Under the pieces are notes generated by a model, which saw only the letters and a program-made list of their open reading frames with translations, searched no databases and was not told where the DNA came from. A DNA stretch of 64,000 bases from Basidiobolus meristosporus CBS 931.73. Taxonomy: Eukaryota; Basidiobolomycota; Basidiobolomycetes; Basidiobolales; Basidiobolaceae. Positions 1-11,293 of this stretch are shown here, piece after piece. Location of the stretch: contig MCFE01000060.1 in NCBI GenBank assembly GCA_002104905.1, positions 124,001 through 188,000 of the forward strand. Direction: 5' to 3'. The translations under genes were made by a program, and so were the position numbers. The stretch's first letter is position 1, and each line of letters begins with the position of its first letter.

Positions 1-864
1 ATATGTCACAGTAGAAACCCATACCCAGTGGTGGAGCTTCTGTCAGTAAGATCCCCACCCCAATCTGGATCTCCATAACCATCCCGTTTTTGGCTATCAG
101 CTGCTCCAGAGTATTGCAGCGCCATATTTATGCTACCTTGTAGATATCTATAAATTTGCTTAACTGCTATAACATGATCAGATCCACAATTTTGCATAAA
201 TTGATTTACCATTCCCACTGTCACTGCAATATTTGGATGTGTCAATACTATTAGGAAGATCAGACTACCAATCATTGATTGATATTGACAGTTTTGGTCA
301 ATATAATAGCATTTTCACCCAACTTGGCTGGGATGTGCTCAATATTAGGTAATTGTCCATGGATTGCTGCAGGCTTCCATGTTTCCACTTCAAAGTGTGT
401 AAGAATGTCCTGGATATATGTAGACTGATTCAGCTCAGTTTTCTGTGTGGGTTTGTAGAATACAACTTCAATTCTAAGAAAATAGCTTAACTTTCCAAGA
501 TCTCTCATCTCAAATTTGCCAAAGAGCTTGGACCTTGTCTAATTGGGTGCCTCCTTGTCACTCATAGCTATTAATAGGTTGCCCATATAAAGCATCAGGA
601 TAGTCACTCCTTTTTTAAGCTGTCTCACATATATATTTTGTGATCTACAGTACTGTAAAGGTACTCAATCATGTTGTACCAGACTCTAGGCACCTACTTA
701 AGCTAGCACAACAATTTCCAAGTCCATTCACCTTAAAGGGGCCTTTTGCTTGGCAAACCATCTGGCTGCTCCATTTGTATAGTCTCTTGCAAATTACTAT
801 TTAGAACAGCGGTTACAATGTCCATTTGGTGTGGATCCAGATTGTATACAGTTGCCAGTGCTAG
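1..864 (-). pseudogene. Copia element J, left part: RT/RNase H remnant
   Basis: Minus-strand remnant of a Ty1/Copia polyprotein, cut by the window edge. Positions 6-275 encode the end of the reverse transcriptase and start of RNase H (QFMQN, IYRYLQGSINMALQYSGAA, DRSSTTGY). Positions 272-508 encode the stretch before it (RDLGKLSYFL). From 510 to 864 the match continues only as nucleotide similarity to Copia C at about 24180-24540, with stops and shifts. The coding sense breaks off at 864, where a Gypsy LTR begins, and resumes at 17479 with almost no missing sequence, so this and 17479-17902 are one element split by an insertion. It is too damaged to make protein. Confidence 0.85.
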
Positions 865-1233
865 TATCACAAGTCTTGATATAAGAGTTGTAGAGTAATA
901 GGGAGTTCAGCTAGCATTGAATTTACTAAAACTTGAACTGCTTGTTTTTGAGGTTCCATCAGCTCCTCATATACATTTTGCCAGATCAATTGCAGAATAA
1001 TTGTATCTCCTAATGTAGGTTGTGGTCAATAACTCATTTGAATGCATCATCACCACCCAGTTAGATCCTATTTTTTATATCTATTTCTCTCTGATAAGGC
1101 TCTGCTGATTCATCTGCGGACTAATACTACTGATTTGATAGATAACACTGATATACTTGTTGGCTAAACATAAAACTAATTGACTTCACTAGAAACTGAT
1201 CTAACTTGATCATTCAAGTGGTAGATCATAACA
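865..1233 (-). repeat. Gypsy LTR (A/H family), left outer LTR of a three-LTR array
   Basis: About 369 bp matching the LTRs at 13338-13706, 17113-17478, 28106-28473 and 34453-34817. Family LTRs read TGTTAC at one end and ATAACA at the other, a short inverted repeat. On the right it abuts a purine-rich tract (minus strand) and integrase sequence, so this is the 3' LTR of a minus-strand element. The flanking CTAG at 861-864 resembles CTAC at 17479-17482, consistent with a mutated 4-bp target duplication around the whole array. Confidence 0.8.
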
Positions 1234-1817
1234 TTCTCCCCTAATAATGCTGCAAATGGATATTGTCTGATATTCATGAGTGGGCATGTCCATTGTGGCT
1301 CAAACTTCTTCCAAGTTTGTTTCTCAGCAATACAAAGTTCCCAACTGTCAATGCTTCCAGTGATATAGTCTTATCCAGCCTCTGCTTCATCTTTACTGCA
1401 CTTTGATATACTTTGGCCTGCACCTCTTGATATCTTTGTTCCAGCTGCTGATGTCCACCTGGCTGACTGAGCTCACCCTTCTAAGGCATATCTACACTTT
1501 GTTTTTGCAAGATTTCATGGAATCCCTGGTTCACACCCATTCACTAAGTAAAGTGGCAATTGTTGGGTGGTGGTGTGTACTCTAACTCTACAGGCAAAAA
1601 GTGCTTGGTCTGTAAGCTCATTAAATCTACTGACAGCCCCATTTGCATATTTGATCAGCTTTTTGCAAATAATTCATTGAACTGCTCAGTAACTCCATTA
1701 GTTCTAGGGTAATATGCCAAGGTCTCAGGTGTTTTGATGGCTGATTTTTCAGGTAAGCTTCCAATGTCTTTGCTGTAAAGTTTGCTCCTTTATTGGATAA
1801 AGGCTCTACAGGGCTTC
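1234..1817 (-). pseudogene. Gypsy H integrase C-terminal remnant
   Basis: The minus strand matches the integrase end of Gypsy A (28474-29200) and Gypsy L (39234-39930) at the nucleotide level, including the region of the catalytic glutamate (TNGVTE-type motif in the relatives) and the GPF-type tail. Reading frames are broken throughout. The copy stops abruptly at 1817, where the LTR of element G begins; its upstream continuation is found at 9086-10052 after G. I infer G landed in, or next to, a deletion in this gene because about 450 bp of expected integrase sequence are missing at the junction. Confidence 0.7.
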
Positions 1818-2944
1818 TGTGGTAATGGAAAGTATTCCATTACGACAATATCTCTTAACCAATATTGCACTCATTTCTTTATTTTGCTTTTTGCTATTGT
1901 AACACACAAGTGAAAGATCAAGAATTTCCAACTTTGATGAACAAATGCTCCAGACCCTGACAAGCAATCCACCCAAGAATATTATGTCATACAGAACACA
2001 TAGTAGCCAACACATGTTTCAAATTACAGCTCATTTGAAGCAGTACTTAAAGAGTTATGACCAAAAGAGTCCAACTATTATATATACTATACCTTATTGA
2101 TAGGATTACTATGGTGACCTTGATCGCGTGTAACTTTTGAACCAGCCAATTAAGTCAGATGAAATTCTCACAGGTGCTGCACCTGTGTCCGATCTGCGCC
2201 ACTGCAAAATTTTAGCTTTGTATCACGTGTATTGCTTGCGCAATTGCCCAAAAACTTTGATCCTTCAAAATTTTTGTATATATGACTTCCCCAGCTGAAA
2301 AATAAAGGGAGAGCCTCTCTTTCCAGAATCTCCACACTACAATTATAAGTTTAAAGGTTATAAGACTTCCCCTGCATCACTTGCACTGTTGAGTATTCTG
2401 ACTTTGATTGGTACTACATCAGTAAAGAGACTGCAAAGCTCACAAGAATCCAATCTAAGTTCTACAAGAAACTACAACTTTTCTGTTGGAAAAGTCCCCT
2501 TAAAGAAACCCCTTTACTCTAAAGAAGCCCCTTTAGGTACCCCTTTAGTGTAAAGTCCACTTTAGAGACCACTACATGAAGCCCCTTTACTCTAAAGACA
2601 CCCCTTTAGACACCCCTTTAGGTTAAAGGGGAGTTCAGAATTTCCATATTAGGAAATATTTTCTCAGAAAGGAAAGTGACTTCCAAATAAGGAAAAGTTA
2701 CTATAAAAGTAAATACGCCCATTAGTCAACAGAAGGTCAGAACACTGCTGTAGAAGTGATAAACACTGCCTACAGTATATTTTGAGCCCAAGATTGAGGA
2801 AATTTGTGAAAGTTATATCTTCAATCTGTATATCAGACTCCCAATAAACTATTTCAGTATTAGCATACTGGAAGTTGTTGTATGTTGTTGATTAGCCTCT
2901 ACATTGTAGAACAAGCCCCAAACTAATCATAATACACCACAACA
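1818..2944 (+). repeat. 5' LTR of Gypsy G
   Basis: This 1127-bp LTR begins TGTGGTAATGG and ends CCACAACA. Near its start lies a perfect inverted repeat, GTAATGGAA (1822-1830) and TTCCATTAC (1835-1843). A TATA-like stretch (TTATATATACT) lies near 2077-2090 and an AATAAA-type signal near 2300. Downstream, about 2490-2640, is a cluster of CCCCTTTAG and CTAAAGGGG words. Compared with the 3' LTR, several CG positions here are TG or CA there, and the reverse. Confidence 0.93.
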
Positions 2945-2950
2945 AGAATT

Positions 2951-2962
2951 TGGTGGAGGACC
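2951..2962 (+). other. Primer-binding site of Gypsy G
   Basis: TGGTGGAGGACC begins six bases after the LTR. The leading TGG is the expected complement of a tRNA CCA end, and TGGTGG would pair with a tRNA ending CCACCA. The donor tRNA is not identified. Confidence 0.6.
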
Positions 2963-3011
2963 TGGGTAGTTTGAACCTTTCACTATACAAGCATCAAGAA
3001 ACGTTACAAGA

Positions 3012-4445
3012 ATGACCAATACACCACTCCCAGAGTTAATAGCCACTTTTAAAGGTGCCATTCCAGTAAAATTCTCAGGAGAGAATGTTACTGAGTTTCT
3101 AGAAGAGTTTAACAATATAGCTGCAGCATTTGAGCTATCACACAAGAACAAAATCCAGTTGTTTCCCTTTCTCTGTGAAGTTGAAGTATCAAGATTCTTA
3201 CAAAGTTTGGACCCATTTAAGATATCTGTTGGCACTAACTTTAACTGGGACACTGCTCAACAAGCTATTTTAGCTGAGTACCAAAAGGAAGCACAGTTTG
3301 TTACACTAAATGAGCTAGAAATGCCTTACAACAAGACCCAACCCTTGCAGAAGTACATTCAAAAGTTTGAGTCAAAAGCAAGGCATGTTGAAGCAGCTAT
3401 TGGAATTCCAAGATATTATCAAAGAAACTATTTTCTGATGAATATGCCTCCTGAAATACGTAATGCCATTAGCCACCAAGTTCAGGCTACAAGCTCCTAC
3501 AACAATGTTAAACAAATGGTGTTAAACTATCAATCAGGAAGACAAGTCATGGATTCCATTAATATTCAAATGAAGATTCCCACTCCAGCTAAACAAATTC
3601 TTCATTGTACAAATAACCCACAAAGTGATCAGGTTAATGAATTGATTGATGCATTAGGAAAATTGACGCTTAAGTTGGACTCTCAAAGTGTACCATCATC
3701 AAGCATCAACAAGGCAAGACCAGAAAATCCCAAAACAACCAGTAATTATCCACAGCAAACCAAATATTGTGTGTACTGTGAATCTGCTGAGCATAGCCGT
3801 TATGGTTGTCAAATATTGAATATTGATATTGACAGTCATAAGGTTATGATTGATCGTTATGGGAAGATCTGAGATATTGCTGGAAACCCCTTGCCTATCA
3901 ACAGAGGTTATGGTGGAATGAGGTCCTATGTTCTTGCTCAAGAAGAATCAAGTAAAAGCACCAAGATATCAAATTTCATACAAATCCAAAAGACTGCAGA
4001 AATTCCAAGCAATGAACATTACGTACTCACAATATCAGATCCATCAGGGCAGGTCCAAGAATATCTAATGGAAAAAGAGGAAGTTGAAGAGTTTAATTGC
4101 CTTATTGATAAGAGAAAGTATGTTTCTACAGAGAACAATCCTAAAAAAGTGTGTACCGACAAAAGAAATCAGCCAATTGTTGAAATACCAGTACAGCCAG
4201 AAACATCAAAAATCCAAAAAGAACACTTGCAACCTCAATCTAAGTATGACACTACTGCAATTACACAGAAAGTTATCAACAAATTCTGGAAATCTCCATT
4301 TCCACAACTTACAAATCAAGAAATGTTCACCGCCATCAACAATCTCAGTCAACTACTACCAGAAATGGTTAAGCCTATGAACAAAGATATCCTGAAGAAT
4401 TATCAAGAACAGTCATTAACAACGTTATCAAGTGAACAACTATAA
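3012..4445 (+). pseudogene. gag: Gypsy G gag (one in-frame stop)
   Basis: Gag structural protein of a Ty3/Gypsy element, which packages element RNA in the particle. The frame opens at ATG 3012 and is continuous except for TGA at 3870-3872, directly after a CCHC zinc knuckle (CVYCESAEHSRYGC, from residue 253). Residues 1-180 look like a retrotransposon capsid domain, with an SGENVTEFLEEF stretch and a helix-rich region through MPPEIRNAI. After the stop the frame continues for 184 codons of low-complexity, Lys/Gln/Pro-rich linker to TAA 4443-4445. In an intact copy this would presumably run into protease. The TGA could be a mutation or a programmed gag/pol readthrough point; with further lesions downstream, mutation is simpler. 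Confidence 0.88.
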
Positions 4446-6764
4446 TTTGAAGTGGAAAAAGCCTTTTACTCCATAACAACAGGAAGCTATGCTGCTACAA
4501 TCAACAATGTTGAAGTGGAATGTGTTTTTGATTCTGGATCAGAAATCAATGCTATCACCGCTATGACTTTTGAAAAAATCAAATTGCCATTGACAGAAGT
4601 TGACTGGAATATGAGAACTGCTACAGGTGCAACAGAAAAGATGCTTGGACTTTGTCACTCTGTACCAATTGAAATTGGAGGAATCAGGGTTACTTCTCCC
4701 TTTTTCATTGTTGCCAATGGACCCACTTTTGAGGTATTGTTGGGACGACCATATGAGAGAAAATCTCTTCTACAAGCTGATAATAGACCTGATGGAAGCT
4801 TATGGCTGACAATCACATCTGACGATCGAAAAAGAAGGGCAACCTTTTGTGCAGCAGAAGAGAATAATCCAAGAAATGCAGACACCATTCCAGTACAGAA
4901 CATACAGGTTCATAAGGATATTTTGTTTTATGATCAACACTTCATTCCATTGACAACAAGTAAGACAAATACCAAGTATAAGCCAGTTGCATTGAAAGCA
5001 AAGCCAGTATCTACTGGAATCTCACCATCTGCCCACAACAATCCTCAAATGGAGCCTTTGCACAAATATGTCAAAATCAGACTCACAGAAGAGAAGCTCA
5101 AGGAGTTGGCTATTGGGACTACTCTTTCCACTGAGGAGAAAAGTCTCTTTTTGACTATGCTACAACGCTATGACAATGTCTTTGCATTTAATGATGCACA
5201 AAGAGGATGTTTATCCACAGAGCTATTTCCACCGGTTAAGATCCATACCGTTGAACATACACCATGGGCACTGAGATCATATCCTATTCCCTCAAGATTA
5301 CTGAACAAAGTAATTGAAATGCTACAATCAAGATTTCAAAGTGGAGTCATTGAATATAGCTATGGACCTTATCGCAATCCCTGGTTTACACTGTTGAAGA
5401 AAAATGGAAGTCTATGGCTTATTCAAGACGTACAGCATTTGAATAAGGTCACCATCAAAGATGCTATGCAACCACCCATACGACATGAGTATATTGAGTC
5501 ATTTACTGGATATCCTCTGATTACAACATTGGATCTTTATTCAGGATATGACCAAATACTTCTGGATCCTACCTCAAGAGATTTCACCGCTATGGATACA
5601 CCAATAGGACTCATAAGGATGACAAGAATTCCTCAAGGATGGACAAACACTGTCCAAAATTATCAACGTGCAATAATTCGAGTTTTGGATGACTGTTTCC
5701 CTGAGATATGCCAACCATTTCTTGATGACATTGCAGTTAAGAATAAGTCCAGAGAAAAAGATACATTGCATGTCTTACCTCAAGTAAGAAGATATGTTTA
5801 TGATCACATAAGCACAGTTGAGAGGGTCATGAAGAAACTTCAAGCTTCTGGTCTGACTGTATCAGGAGCCAAATGCAAGTTTGGCTACAACAAAGCAATC
5901 ATTCTAGGTGAACTTGTTACTGAAAAAGGGAGATTGCCTGATCCTGCAAAACTTTCATCGGCACTGAATTGGAAGCCACCAAGGAATATTCATCAAGTCA
6001 GACAATTATTAGGACTTACTGGTCTATTCAGAATCTGGATCAAGAACTATGCTCAAATTGCTAAGCCACTGACTCAGTTATTACAGAAAAACCAGAAATT
6101 TGAATGGCATGAAGAACAGGCAAATGCTATGTTGACATTGCTTGAGTCATTATCAAAGCCACCTGTCTTAGCAGCTATGGACTACAGTGTTATTGATTCA
6201 CAACCAATCATTGTATCAGTTGATAGCTCTGGAATTGGGGTTGGTGGAATCATGATTCAAGTTTCAAAAGATCATCATCGACAACCTTGCAAATATCTTA
6301 GTAGACTATTCAAAGGGAATGAGCTTAACTATCCATCTATCAAGAAAGAAGCACTGGGAGTACTCTATGTACTCAAAAAGCTAAAGCCATACTTATTAGG
6401 AGTACACCTCACACTGGAGGTTGATGTCAAGCCATTATTAGGAATGTTGAATAAGTTGGAGCTTTTGCCTGATCCTATTCTAGCACGGTGGATATCATAC
6501 ATCCAGATCTTTGACTTTATGCTGCAACACATACCAGGAGCCAATCACAAAGGACCTGATGCCTTATCTAGAAAGCAACCAAATTCACCGTACTCAACTG
6601 ATGATGATGAGATTGAAGAGTTTCTTGAAAACACTAGTCTTGGATTCTCATTCAGACATATGATACAAAGCAATTATCAACAAATCAAGGAATTTCTTGT
6701 ATCACTCAAAGTTCCTGCTGATATCCCACAAATTAACGCACAAATTTTAAAAGGAAGGCTCTGA
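4446..6764 (+). pseudogene. pol: Gypsy G protease, reverse transcriptase and RNase H
   Basis: In the same frame as gag, directly after the TAA at 4443-4445. The order is: an aspartic protease with VFDSGSE (about residue 27 counted from 4452), RT with the QDVQHLNKVTIKDA region, RT catalytic centre QPFLDDIAVK (the two aspartates present), then RNase H with VDSSGIGVGG, KKEALGVLYVLKKL and the closing HKGPDALSR. The FLDD form in place of YxDD is, as far as I recall, seen in some basidiomycete Gypsy families. About 770 codons are open until TGA 6762-6764. The coding sense then continues in another frame, so the stop is produced by a frameshift near 6760. Reverse transcription and second-strand synthesis would need all of these domains. 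Confidence 0.93.
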
Positions 6765-7948
6765 AGTTTTTACTGCATGATGGCACACTTTTCAGAAAAA
6801 GCAAACATGGAGTTCCTCAACGGTATATACATAACAAGCATGATCAAGAGAAGATCATTCAAGAATTGCATGAATCTGAATCAGGAGGTCATAAGGGAAT
6901 TACATCAACATATGCAAAAATCTCCTTACGGTATTTTTGGCCAACACTGTACACCAACACAAAAGAATATGTGAAATCATGTATTCCATGTCAAAGAAGA
7001 GACAACCAAAAGATGCATGAACCACTTCACAATATATACACATCTTATGCTTGGCAAATTGCACAAGTAGATATTATACATTTACCAAGGGCAACAGCTG
7101 GGTATAAGTATGTGGTGGACTGTTGTGATAACTTTACTGGTTGGATAGAGGCTAGAATGCTGAAACAAGCCAATGCAAAAGCAGTAGCAAGATTTCTCAA
7201 AGAAGATGTATATCTCAGACATGGTTCAGTTGGCACCCTTATTGCAGACAATGGAGAATGTGGATCTTATGAAATACAAGCACTAGCGACAAAGCATGGA
7301 ACCAAGCTTATACATACTACGCCATATCACCCACAAGCAAATTCACCAGTTGAATGTGGACATTCTGCTTTTGCAAACACATTAGCAAAGCTTAGCTATG
7401 AAGAACCCAACAAATGGGCAAATAACTTTCATGCAGCAATTTGGTCTGATAGAGTCATGGCCAAAAGAAGTACAGGTTATACACCATTTTTTTTAATATA
7501 TGGACATGAAGCTGTTTTGCCGATAGACATATCTTTTGAGAATTGGCTTACCCTCCCATGGAAACCAACCATGACAACATCAGAGCTATTGCTAGCAAGA
7601 GTACAACAGATTCAACAAGCACACACTCTGCAACAGAATGCAATAGAAAACCTGAAGAAATCCAGAATGGCTGGCAAGGAGTACTTTGACGCTCAAAAAT
7701 GCCTAAGAAAAACATTGTTAGAAGTAGGTGAGTTGATACTACTTCACAACACAAAAAGCCAAAGAAACAAGGCATCCAAGCTGGATATGCAATGGCAAGG
7801 TCCCTACAAGATCATACATGCAAACAAAAATGGATCTTACAAACTAGCAGAACTTGACAGTACACCACTTGCACTGACACAACCTGGTAACAGATTGAAG
7901 AAGTTCCATATCAGAAGTAATAATGAGGGCATTATTTCTCAAAGTTAG
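6765..7948 (+). pseudogene. int: Gypsy G integrase
   Basis: Integrase of the same polyprotein, in a frame shifted from RT. From 6866 the frame is open for 360 codons to TAG 7946-7948. It shows the N-terminal HHCC zinc module (two histidines in LHESESGGHKG, two cysteines in SCIPCQ), then the catalytic D,D,E core: aspartate in AQVDII, aspartate in IADNGE, glutamate in NSPVEC. A C-terminal GPY-type module follows (QGPYKIIHANKNGSYKL). I see no chromodomain. The sequence between 6765 and 6866 encodes the linker in the shifted frame (LLHDGTLFRK). Apart from the frameshift, this domain looks intact. Confidence 0.93.
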
Positions 7949-7956
7949 GGGAGACT
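7947..7956 (+). other. Polypurine tract of Gypsy G
   Basis: AGGGGAGACT lies directly before the 3' LTR and overlaps the integrase stop codon. This is the expected position for the plus-strand primer. Confidence 0.7.
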
Positions 7957-9085
7957 TGTGGTAATGGAAAGTATTCCATTACTACAATATCTCTAAACCA
8001 ATATTGCACTCATTTCTTTATTTTGCTTTTTGCTATCGTAACACACAAGTGAAAGATCAAGAATTTCCAACTTTGATGAACAAATGTTCCAGACCCTGAC
8101 AAGCAATCCACCCAAGAATATTATGTCATACAGAACACGTAGTAGCCAACACATGTTTCAAATTACAGCTCATTTGAAGCAGTACTTAAGGAGTTATCAC
8201 CAAAAGAGTCCAACTATTATATATACTATGCCTTATTACTAGGATTACTATGGTGACTTTGATTGCATGTAACTTTCAAGCCAGCCAATCAAGTCACGTG
8301 AAATTTTCACAGGTGCTGCGCCTATGTCTGATCTGCACCACTGCAAAATATTAGCTTCGTATCATGTGTATTGCTTGTGTAATCACCCAAAAACTTTGAT
8401 CCTTCAAAATTTTCATATTTATGACTTCCCCAGCTGAAAAATAAAGAGAGAGCCTCTCTTTCCAGAATCTCCACACTATGATTACAAGTTTAAAGGTTAT
8501 AAGACTTCCCCTGCATCACTTGCACTGTTGAGTATTCTGACTTTGATTGGTACTACATCAGTAAAGAGACTGCAAAGCCCACAAGAATCCAATCTAAGTT
8601 CTACAAGAAACTACCACTTTTCTGTCGGAAAAGTCCCCTCTAAGAAGCCCCTTTACTCTAAAGACACCCCTTTAGAGACCACTACAAGAAGCCCCTTTAC
8701 TCTAAAGACACCCCTTTAGGTCTAAAGACCCCTTTAGAGACTTCTACAACACACCCTTTTAGGTTAAAGGGGAGTTCAGAATTTCCATATTAGGAAATAT
8801 TTTCTCAGAAAGGAAAGTGACTTCCAAATAAGGAAAAGTTACTATAAAAGTAAATAAGCCCATTAGTTGACAGAAGGTCAGAACACTGCTGTAGAAGTGA
8901 TAAATACTGCCTACTGTATATTTTGAGCCCAAGATTGAGGAAATTAGTGAAAGTTATATCTTCTATTGGTATATCAAACTCCCAATAAACTATTTCAGTA
9001 TTAGCATACTGGAAGTTGTTGTATATTGTAGATTAGCCTCTACAGTGTAGAACAAGCCCCAAACTAATCATAATACACCACAACA
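7957..9085 (+). repeat. 3' LTR of Gypsy G
   Basis: 1129 bp, same ends and internal landmarks as 1818-2944, including the terminal inverted repeat GTAATGGAA/TTCCATTAC and the CCCCTTTAG cluster (about 8635-8775). Most differences from the 5' LTR that I noticed are C-to-T or G-to-A changes. Confidence 0.93.
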
Positions 9086-10052
9086 CATCCCAGATTATCT
9101 TCTTGATATCTTCATCCACCTCATTGGGAATGGCTTAGTCCTCTAAGTATTTTGGTATTAGGCTAGGTGAATCTTATTCATGAACCAAGTACAGTTGTGA
9201 AACTTGTTCTATTCTTGATAAGGTATCAGCAACTGTGTTGTTTGTTCCAGGGCAGTTGACAATCTCCAAGTCAATTTGCTGAATGTATTCTCTTCATCTT
9301 GTCATTCTTCTAGAGAGCACCTTCTAAGTAAGTATATACTTGAGGGATGCATGATCAGTCTTCACAGTGCATATGACTCCGTCAATATTGCATCTTCATA
9401 TCTTCTAACAGTGTATTATAGCAAGCATCTCCTTCACATGCACTGGATGGTTTTGTTCTGCTGAGCTCAGTTTCTTGGATACAAAGGCAACTACATAGTT
9501 CTTTCCCTTGTGTTCTTGGCTCAACACTCCACCAATTGCATAATTGGAAGCATCCATGCACAGAGTAAACTCTTTTTGAGGTTAGGTATTCTTAAGCTTG
9601 GCAGCTTAGTAAGTTCATTCTTGAGTGTCTGGAAGGCAGTCTCACAAGCTATGTCCCACTTGAGGGTAGTATCTTTCTTCAGGATATTAGTTGAAGGGGC
9701 TGCAATACTTGCAAAGGACTTGACAAATCTCCAATGATTGGAAACCATTCCAAGGTATGATCTGAGCTCTGATTTGCTATGGGGCTGCTTCAGATTTTTA
9801 ATAACTTCAACCTTCTTAGGGTCTAAGGTCACTCCTATGCTAGTCACTATGTGTCCCAGATATGCAATGTTTTCCTTGAAGAACTCACACTTGGCTAGCT
9901 TGCCATATAGTTTGTTCTCTCTTAGCTTCTTCAAGACCTTCTCCATGTGCACCATGTGATCCTCCTCTGTCTTGCTGTTTATCAATATGTCACCTAGGTA
10001 GATTATCACAAACCTTTCTAGGTATTCCTTGAAGAGAGTCTGCATCTGGGTC
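9086..10052 (-). pseudogene. Gypsy H RNase H and RT C-terminal half
   Basis: Minus-strand Ty3/Gypsy pol. The open stretch 9521-10075 encodes the second half of reverse transcriptase, with FVIIYLGDILINSK in place of the usual YLDDIL, so the first catalytic aspartate is glycine. The YLGHIV and LGMVSNHWRFVKSF motifs follow. From 9520 down to 9086 the RNase H and the beginning of integrase can be followed by similarity with broken frames. The upstream part of RT continues at 11294 after a solo LTR inserted at 10053; the downstream part (integrase) is at 1234-1817, beyond element G. Confidence 0.88.
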
Positions 10053-11293
10053 TGTGGTAATGGAAAGTATTCCATTACTACAATATCTCAAAATAAATAT
10101 TGCACTCATTTCTTTATTTTGCTTTTTGCTACTGTAACTCACAGGTGAAAGGTTAAGAATTTACAACTGTGAAAGAAATACTCCAGACCCTGACAGGCAA
10201 TCCATCCAAGAATGTTATGTCATACAGAACACACATTGGCCAATACATGTTTCAAATTACAGCTCATTTAAAGCAGTACTTAAGGAGTTATGACCAAAAG
10301 AGTTCAACTACTTTATATACTAGGTCTCTATTACTAGGATTACTATGGTGACTTTGATCATGTGTAACTTTTGACCAATCAATCAAATCACGTGAAGTTC
10401 TCACAGGTGCTGTGCCTATATCTGATCTGCACCACTGCAAGATTTTTGCTTTGTATCATGTGTACTGCTTGCTCAATTGCCCAAAAACTTTGATCCTTCA
10501 GAAATTTCATATATATGACCTCCCCAGCTGAAAAAAAAACAAGGAGAGCCTGTCTTTCCAGAATCTCCACACTACAATTACAAGTTTAAAGGTTATAAGA
10601 CTTCCTGTGCATCACTTGCATTGTTCAGTATTCTGACTTTGATTGGTACTACATCAGCAAAGAGATGCAAAGCTCACAAGAATCCAATCCAAGTTCTACA
10701 AGAAACCACAACTTTTCTGTTGGAGAAGTCCCCTCTAAGAAGCCCCTATACTCTAAAGACACCCCTTTAGACACCTCTCTAGTCTAAAGACCCCTTTAGA
10801 GACCTCTTAAAGAAACCCCTTCACTCTAAAGAAGCCCCTTTAGGCACCCCCTTTAGTGAAAAGTCCACTTTAGAGACCACTACAAGAAGCCCCTTTACTC
10901 TAAAGACACCCCTTTAGACACCCCTTTAGGTCTAAAGACTCCTTTGGAGACTTCTACAATACACCCCTTTAGGTTAACAGGGAGCTCAGAATTTCTATAT
11001 TAGGGAATATTTTTACAAAGGAGAGTGACCTCCAAATAATGAAAAGTTACCATAAAAGTTAATAAGCCCATTAGTCAACAGAAGGTTAGAACACAGCTGT
11101 AGAAGTGAGAAACTCTGCCTATAGTACATTTTGAGCCTAAGATTGAGGATATTAGTGAAAGTTATATCTTCTATTGGTATATCAAAACCCCTATAAACTA
11201 TTTCAGTAGTAGCATACTGGAAGTTGTTGTATATTGTTGATTAGCTGCCACATTGTAGAACTAGCCCCAAACTAATCATTATACAACATAACA
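10053..11293 (+). repeat. Solo LTR of the Gypsy G family
   Basis: 1241 bp with the G-family ends and terminal inverted repeat, and no internal coding region. It is flanked by the 4-bp duplication GGTC (10049-10052 and 11294-11297) and interrupts the RT gene of Gypsy H. The extra length over the other copies lies in the CCCCTTTAG cluster (about 10730-10985). Confidence 0.93.

Larger units (their letters stand above)
1818..9085 (+). mobile_element. Gypsy retrotransposon G, nearly complete
   Basis: A 7.27-kb plus-strand Ty3/Gypsy element with two LTRs of about 1.13 kb, a primer-binding site, a gag-pol coding region in the order gag, protease, RT, RNase H, integrase, and a polypurine tract before the 3' LTR. 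It is nested in the minus-strand Gypsy H. Coding damage is light: TGA at 3870-3872, TAA at 4443-4445 and a frameshift near 6760. No clean target duplication is visible (CTTC on the left, CATC on the right), which may reflect mutation or rearrangement. The two solo LTRs of this family show that it makes 4-bp duplications. Confidence 0.92.

Noticed and set aside
2490-2640. CCCCTTTAG repeats as telomere-like sequence
   Set aside because: They are in both orientations, irregularly spaced, differ from the common fungal TTAGGG repeat and belong to an LTR present four times.
3870-3872. TGA and other in-frame stops as evidence for a changed genetic code
   Set aside because: TGA, TAA and TAG all interrupt transposon frames here, alongside frameshifts. 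This is decay, not recoding.
9276-9959. Plus-strand frames between 9276 and 9959
   Set aside because: They are antisense to Gypsy H RT and RNase H, whose minus-strand motifs are clear.
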